Below are positions 6,461-11,180 of a DNA stretch of 11,180 bases, one piece after another. The stretch spans positions 1-11,180 of the forward strand of contig JBEKOB010000112.1 in NCBI GenBank assembly GCA_049522195.1, read 5' to 3'. Each line of letters opens with the position of its first letter. Position 1 is the first letter of the stretch. The notes under the pieces are model-generated. The model worked only from the letters and a program-made list of their open reading frames with translations. It was not told the origin of the DNA and did not search any database. The DNA is from UBA9647 sp049522195 (GTDB taxonomy: Bacteria > Bacteroidota > Ignavibacteria > UBA10030). A program made the translations under genes and the position numbers.

Positions 6461-7891
6461 ATGGCAGACCCACGACGAACGTTGAATATCGAACAACACG
6501 ACAGCTCGGGCGAAGGCCGCGTTCCACCGCAGGCAGTGGATGTGGAGATGGCCGTCCTTGGCGCCATGATGCTCGACAAAGGGGCTATTGCCAAGGCAAT
6601 TGAGATTCTTGACGAGACGTCGTTCTACAAGCCGGCCCACCAGCGCATCTTTGCCGCTATGATTGCCCTCTTCGAGAAGAGCGAGCCGGTCGACCTTATT
6701 ACGCTTGTTGAAGAACTGCGCAGGCGCGCCGAACTGGACAAGGTTGGCGGCGAGTATTATCTCACCGAGCTGACGACGAAGGTGACGACCGCGGCCAACG
6801 TCGAGTACCATGGTCACATCGTTCTCGAAAAAGCTCTGATGCGCCAGTTGATTTCTTCCTCCTCCGAGGTCGTTGGTCGGGCGTTCAGCGAAACCGAAGA
6901 CGCTCTTGATCTTCTGGATGAGGCAGAACAAAAAATTTTCCAGATCTCCGAGCAGCGGATGAAGAAAAGTTTCGTTTCGATGAGCACGGCTGTTCATCAA
7001 ACGATGGAAATGCTTGAGAGTATTCACGGCAAGCACAGCGGTGTCACCGGAGTTCCATCTGCTTTCACAGAGCTTGATAATATCACGGGGGGATTTCAGC
7101 GGTCGGATCTCATTATTGTCGCTGGGCGCCCCAGCCAGGGGAAAACGGCACTCGTTCTCTCGATCGCGCGCAATGCGGCGATTCTCCATGATGTCCCCGT
7201 CGGCTTCTTCAGCCTTGAAATGTCCGCCCAGCAGCTGGTGTTGCGTCTGATCTGCGCTGAAGCCCGCGTCGATGCGCACATGGTCCGCACGGGGCGCCTG
7301 CCCGAGGACGAATGGCGCAAGCTCAGCACAAGCGTCGGCAAGCTCCACAAAGCAAAGATTTTCATCGACGACACTCCCGCCCTCACCGTTCTGGAAATCC
7401 GGGCGAAGGCCCGGCGGCTCAAGGCCGAACACAATATCGGTCTCATTATCGTTGACTATCTCCAGCTGATGCAGGGTCCGAAAAACGCCCAGAGCCGCGA
7501 GCAGGAAATTTCAACGATCTCCCGGTCGCTGAAAGCTCTCGCGAAGGAATTGAACATCCCCGTGTTGGCCCTTTCACAGCTCAACCGTGCTGTTGAATTG
7601 CGCGGCGACAAGCGGCCCGTTCTTGCCGATCTGCGCGAATCCGGCGCCATCGAGCAGGATGCTGACGTCGTACTCTTCGTCCATCGCCCAGAAATGTTCG
7701 GCATCACGACCGATGAAAACAACGATCCGACCGAGGGCATGGCAGAGATCATCGTCGGCAAACAACGTAACGGTCCGACAGGGAGCGCGCGCCTGGCATT
7801 TGTCAAGATGTATGCCCGATTCGAAAACCTAACGCGGTTCCGTGAGGCTGCGTTCCTGCCCCCAGAGCCAACAGATGAGACACCATTCTGA
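6461..7891 (+). CDS. dnaB: Replicative DNA helicase DnaB
   Basis: Hexameric 5'-3' helicase that unwinds DNA at the replication fork and recruits primase. The 476 aa from ATG 6461 is normal length. The N-terminal domain (about 20-125) begins with the typical PPQAVDVEMAVLGAMMLD; a linker follows, then the RecA-like motor (about 195-460). Visible motifs: Walker A GRPSQGKT (222-229), catalytic glutamate in SLEMS (E253), Walker B VDYLQL (331-336), the SQLNR motif (372-376), DLRESGAIEQDAD (390-402), and KQRNGPTG (434-441) near the C-terminus. No intein interrupts Walker A or other usual insertion points. Its neighbours are envelope genes; the common rplI-dnaB arrangement is absent here. The 3' end overlaps the next gene by 17 bp. 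Confidence 0.98.
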   Translation: MADPRRTLNIEQHDSSGEGRVPPQAVDVEMAVLGAMMLDKGAIAKAIEILDETSFYKPAHQRIFAAMIALFEKSEPVDLITLVEELRRRAELDKVGGEYYLTELTTKVTTAANVEYHGHIVLEKALMRQLISSSSEVVGRAFSETEDALDLLDEAEQKIFQISEQRMKKSFVSMSTAVHQTMEMLESIHGKHSGVTGVPSAFTELDNITGGFQRSDLIIVAGRPSQGKTALVLSIARNAAILHDVPVGFFSLEMSAQQLVLRLICAEARVDAHMVRTGRLPEDEWRKLSTSVGKLHKAKIFIDDTPALTVLEIRAKARRLKAEHNIGLIIVDYLQLMQGPKNAQSREQEISTISRSLKALAKELNIPVLALSQLNRAVELRGDKRPVLADLRESGAIEQDADVVLFVHRPEMFGITTDENNDPTEGMAEIIVGKQRNGPTGSARLAFVKMYARFENLTRFREAAFLPPEPTDETPF

Positions 7892-8660
7892 TCCACATTC
7901 CCGGGTGACGCGGGGCGGTCTCATTTGGACCACACTCTTCCTTGGAGTCCTTTCCTTTCCTCACACGCTCCACGGTCAGTACCGGAAATGGTCGGTCGAA
8001 GCCGCACTCGGCTACAACCAGCTGAACCTCGACGCCGTCGACGAAAAGAACCAATCCGACGTTGAGGGGTGGGCCAAGCAGGGACTTCTTCTGGGGCAAC
8101 TTGGTTCCGTGAAACGTTCTCCTTTCTATTCTGTCGGTGTGAGCTATCGATACGACCGTGATTTTGGTGTTTCGTTGACCGGCTCGTATTGGACGAAGAC
8201 GGTCTCATCATCGTATAACGGCCCGGATGCATCGCTTCAGCTTGAGCGCGGGGTGGGATCCACCGATGTCGCGCTGGGGATTTCGTACTTTCCATCAGCC
8301 CGGCCGTTTTTCCTTGAGTGGTACGTACAAACAAATCTTGGCGTCTCTTTTGCCCGTGCGACAGCCAAAGCCGTCGGTTCTCTAATGGTGAAAAGCGGCT
8401 CTGTGCTGGTACCGGTGACGTTCATTGACACGGACGGATCCTATACGAAATCTAAAGTTTCCGTTGGCGTTCTCATCGGAGCTGACATGCCGTTAATCGG
8501 AGGGCTTTCTCTGAAGACCGAGGCGGGGTATCGCTTCGCACAATTTGGTACTATGGACGGGGACGTAACACAGATGGGTCAAAAGAGCGTTCAGACATCT
8601 ACAATTGAATTTGACTTCTCCGGCTTTCAGGTGAGCGCCGGACTTCGTTTTCAAATCTAA
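7875..8660 (+). CDS. Outer-membrane beta-barrel protein
   Basis: Protein of 261 aa with an N-terminal hydrophobic segment (about 14-33) preceded by basic residues, consistent with a signal peptide ending near LHG|QY. The mature part is made of short alternating amphipathic strands with aromatic ends (for example SVEAALGYNQLNL 40-52, SPFYSVGVSYRYDRDFGVSLTG in two strands at 82-103, DVALGISYF 131-139) and ends SAGLRFQI, a hydrophobic terminal strand of the type recognised by the BAM complex. This fits a small OMP_b-brl-type barrel of about eight strands; no ligand or role can be inferred. ATG 7875 lies within the end of dnaB (17 bp overlap) and has no strong SD, so translation may be coupled to dnaB. 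An in-frame TTG at 7842 would add eleven residues and is less likely. Confidence 0.75.
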   Translation: MRHHSDPHSRVTRGGLIWTTLFLGVLSFPHTLHGQYRKWSVEAALGYNQLNLDAVDEKNQSDVEGWAKQGLLLGQLGSVKRSPFYSVGVSYRYDRDFGVSLTGSYWTKTVSSSYNGPDASLQLERGVGSTDVALGISYFPSARPFFLEWYVQTNLGVSFARATAKAVGSLMVKSGSVLVPVTFIDTDGSYTKSKVSVGVLIGADMPLIGGLSLKTEAGYRFAQFGTMDGDVTQMGQKSVQTSTIEFDFSGFQVSAGLRFQI

Positions 8661-8679
8661 GTATTGAAGAATGAATCGC

Positions 8680-8702
8680 CCCCGAACAAAAAGCGTTCGG
8701 GG
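8680..8702. repeat. Perfect 8-bp GC-rich inverted repeat (hairpin)
   Basis: CCCCGAAC (8680-8687) and GTTCGGGG (8695-8702) flank a seven-base A-rich loop. The hairpin sits 20 bp after the beta-barrel gene stop. It is not followed by a T-run, so it is a poor intrinsic terminator for the plus strand, although it could act as a transcript 3'-end stabiliser. Confidence 0.6.
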
Positions 8703-8715
8703 CAAGCAAGGTCGC

Positions 8716-8737
8716 TCCCGAAGGGATCCCTTGGGGA
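8716..8737. repeat. Palindromic element with AAGGGATCCCTT core
   Basis: A perfect 12-bp palindrome, AAGGGATCCCTT (8721-8732), extends outward with one G-G mismatch to TCCC (8716-8719) and GGGA (8734-8737). With the hairpin just upstream, and a smaller CTTGG/CCAAG pair at 8730-8734 and 8746-8750, it makes the whole 8680-8750 leader unusually rich in GC inverted repeats. It resembles small interspersed palindromic elements, but no second copy lies in the window. Confidence 0.55.
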
Positions 8738-8757
8738 CAAGTGCGCCAAGCGGTTTG

Positions 8758-8763
8758 AAAGGA
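8758..8763 (+). promoter_or_regulatory. Ribosome binding site for the DUF1460 amidase
   Basis: AAAGGA ends eight bases before ATG 8772 and only two bases before the in-frame ATG 8766. This favours 8772, which also places the Tat motif at residues 3-8. Confidence 0.6.
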
Positions 8764-8771
8764 CAATGCAT

Positions 8772-9647
8772 ATGGTTCGGCGGGATTTTCTGAAGACCAT
8801 TCCTCTCGCGGCCGGCGTTCCTGCGTTTGCAGGTATCCCGTTTCTCAAATCATTCGTTCTCGATGACGACGATGCAGCGCTTTGCTCAAGGAAATTCAAG
8901 ATCGCAGCATCGCTTCATCTTCAGAGAAAACCCATCGGCCAGGTCATCGTGGAGATAGGCAAGACATTTCTGGGCACAGAATATGTCGCGAACACACTCG
9001 AGCAACCAGGCGAAGAACGTCTGGTGATCAACCTGCGTGGCCTGGACTGTGTGTCATTTTATGAAAATGCTCTCGTCTTCGCCCGGTGCATCAAGAAAAA
9101 CAAAACAACATTTGATGATTATAAAGATGAGCTCCAGTTTATCCGCTATCGTGGGGGCGTCATCGATGGATATCCAAGCCGGCTCCATTACTCCAGTGAT
9201 TATTTCTTTGACAACGAGAAGAAACACGTTCTCAAAGTCGTCACGAAGGATATCGGGGGCGTTCGTTATGAGAAGGCGATCAATTTCATGTCCACCCACA
9301 CAGAGTCGTACCGCCAGCTCAAGGAACAACCGGAATTTGCGGCAGTGATTCAGAAGCAGGAAGCGGCAATCAACCGACGGACGTTGTACCACATTCCAAC
9401 AAAGGTTGTCCCAAAGGTTGCTCCGAAGATTCACGATGGCGACATCATTGCAATAACCACAGATATCCCCGGCATGGACGTTTCACACACCGGTATCGCG
9501 ATCTGGCAGGATCGACAGCTCCATTTTCTGCACGCACCGATCACGGGCTCAAAAGTTCAGATCACCGAGAAGACGCTTGCAGAGTACCTCGCAGCCAGTC
9601 CCAAGCGATTAGGCATCATGGTCGCGCGGCCACTTGAACCGTCGTGA
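8772..9647 (+). CDS. Tat-exported DUF1460 (N-acetylmuramoyl-L-alanine amidase-like) protein
   Basis: Predicted periplasmic cysteine amidase with an NlpC/P60-like fold; studied DUF1460 relatives from Bacteroides cleave the muramoyl-L-alanine bond in peptidoglycan fragments. The 291 aa begin MVRRDFLKTIPLAAG, a twin-arginine signal (RRDFLK at 3-8 plus a hydrophobic region to about 24), implying export in folded form. Family features: LDCVSFYENAL (91-101) with candidate nucleophile C93, GGVIDGYPSRLHYSSDYF (128-145), HDGDIIAITTD (221-231), SHTGIAIW (238-245) with catalytic H239, and LHFLHAP (250-256). An open frame continues upstream to TTG 8664, but that stretch translates through the palindromic leader and is rejected as coding. 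Catalytic residue assignment is by family analogy. Confidence 0.88.
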   Translation: MVRRDFLKTIPLAAGVPAFAGIPFLKSFVLDDDDAALCSRKFKIAASLHLQRKPIGQVIVEIGKTFLGTEYVANTLEQPGEERLVINLRGLDCVSFYENALVFARCIKKNKTTFDDYKDELQFIRYRGGVIDGYPSRLHYSSDYFFDNEKKHVLKVVTKDIGGVRYEKAINFMSTHTESYRQLKEQPEFAAVIQKQEAAINRRTLYHIPTKVVPKVAPKIHDGDIIAITTDIPGMDVSHTGIAIWQDRQLHFLHAPITGSKVQITEKTLAEYLAASPKRLGIMVARPLEPS

Positions 9648-9657
9648 GTGACCATGC

Positions 9658-9680
9658 GGTGCAGGGAGCAATCTTGCACC
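9658..9680 (+). terminator. Hairpin after the DUF1460 gene (weak terminator candidate)
   Basis: GGTGCAGGG (9658-9666) pairs with TCTTGCACC (9672-9680) around an AGCAA loop: nine pairs, two of them G-T wobbles. It begins 10 bp after the stop codon. What follows is AT-rich (attaaaattctg) but lacks a real T-run, so termination is uncertain. Confidence 0.35.
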
Positions 9681-9702
9681 CGGTATTAAAATTCTGTAAG
9701 AT
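9674..9702 (+). promoter_or_regulatory. Weak sigma-70-like promoter candidate upstream of the DUF2911 gene
   Basis: TTGCAC (9674-9679) and TAAGAT (9697-9702) are separated by 17 bases and lie about 40 bp before ATG 9742. Each box matches consensus only partly. The -35 sits in the descending arm of the preceding hairpin. Confidence 0.22.
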
Positions 9703-9741
9703 TCGTTGTCATTCTACCATAAGGATTTCCGTTTCGACACT

Positions 9742-10737
9742 ATGATCAGACACGCATCCTTTTTCCGGACAATTCTTCTATTGTGCGCCGCGCTTTGCTG
9801 TGACGCGCTTGCGCAGCAGCCCATCCAAGTACCGCGCGATTCGACGGTTACCACCATCGCGGGGAAAAGAATCTCCATAAGCTACGGCCGACCTTCCCTC
9901 CATGGCCGCAAGATTATGGGAGACTATGTGCAGTACAACAAGGTATGGAGAACCGGAGCGGGACAGGCGACGCAACTCAACACCGAAGCCGATCTTGAAC
10001 TTGGAGGGATGGAAATACCGAAGGGTTCGTACTCCCTCTATACATATCCGACGGAATCACAATGGAAGCTCATCATCAACAAGCAGTTTGGACAGTGGGG
10101 AACGGTGTATAGTCCTCAACAGGATCTGGCGCGCATTGTGCTCGACAAGCGAACACTGGCAAACACGTTCGAGAAACTAACATTCGTGATTGAACGAGGA
10201 AATAACGGTTCGGGGATTCTGAAGATCGAGTGGGAACGTACGTCGCTTTCTGTCCCGTTCAGAGTCAGTCCCATACCGATCATCGCCAGTCCAAGGGATT
10301 CTGTACAGCTGGCCCTCAGCGGCAAAGTTCTTTCGATCAATTATGGCCGACCGTCAGCCCGCGGCAGAAAAATCATCGGCAGCCTCGTCCCCTACAATCA
10401 GGTTTGGCGAACGGGGGCTAACGAAGTAACAACCTTCAAGACAGAGTCAGATATAATACTTGACGGTGTGACTGTTCCGAAAGGAACGTACTCGCTGTTT
10501 ACACTCCCGTCGAAAAAGAGCTGGCTCCTCATCATCAACAAGGAAACAGGACAGAACGGGCTTGTGTATCATCCCCGTCTTGACCTTGCCCGAGTCAAGC
10601 TCCAGAAACGCGAACTCCCTGGCTACCTCGAGCAGTTCACTATCTCACTTGACAAGAGAGGCAGCCGATCAGGCGTACTGAGACTGGAGTGGGAAAAGAC
10701 CTCCCTTTCTATCCCGTTTACACTTGCAGGCAACTGA
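9742..10737 (+). CDS. Exported protein with two tandem DUF2911 domains
   Basis: Protein of 331 aa: signal peptide (1-24, cleavage near ALA|QQ), DUF2911 copy 1 (about 30-173) and copy 2 (about 184-327). Each copy shows the same ordered landmarks: SYGRPSLHGRKI versus NYGRPSARGRKI, YNKVWRTGA versus YNQVWRTGA, PKGSYSLYT versus PKGTYSLFT, WKLIINK versus WLLIINK, DLAR in both, and EWERTSLSVPF versus EWEKTSLSIPF. By hand alignment about half of the residues are identical, so this is an internal duplication. Most DUF2911 proteins I know of carry one domain in under 200 aa. The family is common in Bacteroidota and has no established function known to me. The start is ATG 9742, immediately followed by the signal peptide; the in-frame TTG at 9706 is rejected. 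No strong SD is visible: AAGGA near 9720 lies too far upstream. Confidence 0.9.
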   Translation: MIRHASFFRTILLLCAALCCDALAQQPIQVPRDSTVTTIAGKRISISYGRPSLHGRKIMGDYVQYNKVWRTGAGQATQLNTEADLELGGMEIPKGSYSLYTYPTESQWKLIINKQFGQWGTVYSPQQDLARIVLDKRTLANTFEKLTFVIERGNNGSGILKIEWERTSLSVPFRVSPIPIIASPRDSVQLALSGKVLSINYGRPSARGRKIIGSLVPYNQVWRTGANEVTTFKTESDIILDGVTVPKGTYSLFTLPSKKSWLLIINKETGQNGLVYHPRLDLARVKLQKRELPGYLEQFTISLDKRGSRSGVLRLEWEKTSLSIPFTLAGN

Positions 10738-10776
10738 AAACGACCAACCGCTTCCCTACACAACAAGGAATACGCT

Positions 10777-11007
10777 ATGCCCACAAAGGTCACCGTTAAG
10801 AGCAATGGAAGCATTCACATCGAAGGGGATTTTGAGCTGTTTGATCAAAACGGCGGGAAGTTTGATTTGAATGGACGTACACTGATCAAGCTTTGCCGCT
10901 GCGGACAAAGCAAGAACCAGCCGCTGTGCGACAGTTCTCACAAGATATGCGGTTTTCAATCCGAAGTGATTGCGCGCGTCCTACCGCCCCTTGCCCCCAA
11001 GTCGTAG
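10777..11007 (+). CDS. CDGSH-type iron-sulfur protein
   Basis: Small cytoplasmic protein of 76 aa with one CDGSH zinc-finger-like motif that binds a 2Fe-2S cluster through three cysteines and one histidine: C40, C42, C51 and H55 in CRCGQSKNQPLCDSSH. The name motif is CDSSH here (Gly to Ser), a tolerated variation. The N-terminal half (1-38) looks like a short beta-rich lead-in. Bacterial members are thought to work in redox or Fe-S handling; the partner is unknown. ATG 10777 has AAGGAA (10765-10770) six bases upstream. It starts 39 bp after the DUF2911 gene, so co-transcription is plausible. Its last nine codons, including the stop, overlap the end of the convergent methyltransferase gene. 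Confidence 0.9.
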   Translation: MPTKVTVKSNGSIHIEGDFELFDQNGGKFDLNGRTLIKLCRCGQSKNQPLCDSSHKICGFQSEVIARVLPPLAPKS

Positions 11008-11180
11008 CTCAGTTCTCTGTCTCTGCACTTCGTACAGAAACACGGCGCTCGCGCTGGCCACATTCAGCGAGTCGACCCCTTTGTGCATCGGTATCGCCAC
11101 GAGGTCGTCACAGGCAGCAAGCACCGCAGAGTTTATCCCCTCTCCTTCGCTTCCAAATACGATACAACAATCTCCGGTCA
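10981..11180 (-). CDS. TrmH/SpoU-family rRNA 2'-O-methyltransferase, C-terminal part (partial)
   Basis: On the minus strand an open frame enters from the right edge and ends at a TAG whose complement is CTA at 10981-10983, giving 65 visible residues. They carry two diagnostic SpoU motifs: IVFGSEGEGI (motif 2) and IPMHKGVDSLNVASASAVFLYEVQRQR in overlapping pieces (motif 3, with the SLNV core and LYE). These form the trefoil-knot SAM site of 2'-O-ribose methyltransferases. The IPM...SLNV...RQR spacing is like RlmB, which methylates G2251 of 23S rRNA, but TrmH-family relatives cannot be excluded without the N-terminus. The gene is convergent with the CDGSH gene, with a 27-bp tail overlap. Confidence 0.9.
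   Translation of the reverse strand, partial: TGDCCIVFGSEGEGINSAVLAACDDLVAIPMHKGVDSLNVASASAVFLYEVQRQRTELRLGGKGR

Noticed and set aside
6380..7432. Minus-strand open frame of 350 codons opposite dnaB
   Set aside because: Its composition mirrors dnaB codons and it shows no recognisable motif; dnaB on the plus strand is unambiguous.
8664..8771. N-terminal extension of the DUF1460 protein from TTG 8664
   Set aside because: It translates a run of GC-rich inverted repeats, would hide the Tat signal peptide inside the protein, and has no SD; AAAGGA at 8758-8763 fits ATG 8772.
1..11180. Mobile element, CRISPR array, defence or toxin-antitoxin system
   Set aside because: I saw no transposase or integrase, no regularly spaced long repeats, and no small gene pair or nuclease/ATPase cassette; the only ATPase is DnaB.

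Overview
Ordinary-looking bacterial chromosome of roughly 50% GC, densely packed, with ten complete genes on the plus strand and a gene fragment at each end. Families known mainly or often from the Bacteroidota/Chlorobiota (FCB) group recur: DUF1684, DUF2911, a DUF1460 amidase, a small outer-membrane beta-barrel, and a degenerate heptanucleotide intergenic repeat. Several genes have clear Shine-Dalgarno (SD) sites (AGGAG, AAAGGAG, AAAGGA), which core Bacteroidetes usually lack. My best guess is therefore an Ignavibacteria/Chlorobiota-like or deep-branching FCB organism; this is inference, not proof.

Layout. (1) Positions 1-89: tail of a membrane protein. (2) 150-5399: a same-strand run of a SulP anion transporter with STAS domain, an isoprenylcysteine-methyltransferase-family (ICMT) membrane enzyme, an apolipoprotein N-acyltransferase-like membrane nitrilase, and an exported M20 metallopeptidase; the last three are closely spaced and may be one operon. 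(3) 5400-5548: gap filled by a 7-nt periodic repeat that ends near a possible promoter. (4) 5549-9647: exported DUF1684 protein, replicative helicase DnaB, an outer-membrane beta-barrel overlapping the dnaB end by 17 bp, and a Tat-exported DUF1460 amidase whose leader holds two GC-rich inverted repeats. (5) 9648-11007: hairpin and weak promoter, an exported protein made of two tandem DUF2911 domains, and a small CDGSH iron-sulfur protein. (6) 10981-11180, minus strand: C-terminal end of a TrmH/SpoU-family rRNA 2'-O-methyltransferase, convergent with and overlapping the CDGSH gene by 27 bp.

Functionally the window mixes housekeeping (DnaB, rRNA methylase) with cell-envelope genes: transport, lipid or lipoprotein modification, peptide and peptidoglycan turnover, and exported proteins of unknown role. 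I found no mobile element, CRISPR array, tRNA/rRNA, toxin-antitoxin pair or defence cassette, and no convincing undescribed system. The best leads are the non-canonical Lnt-like enzyme beside an ICMT-family methyltransferase, the internally duplicated DUF2911 protein, and the two intergenic repeat structures.
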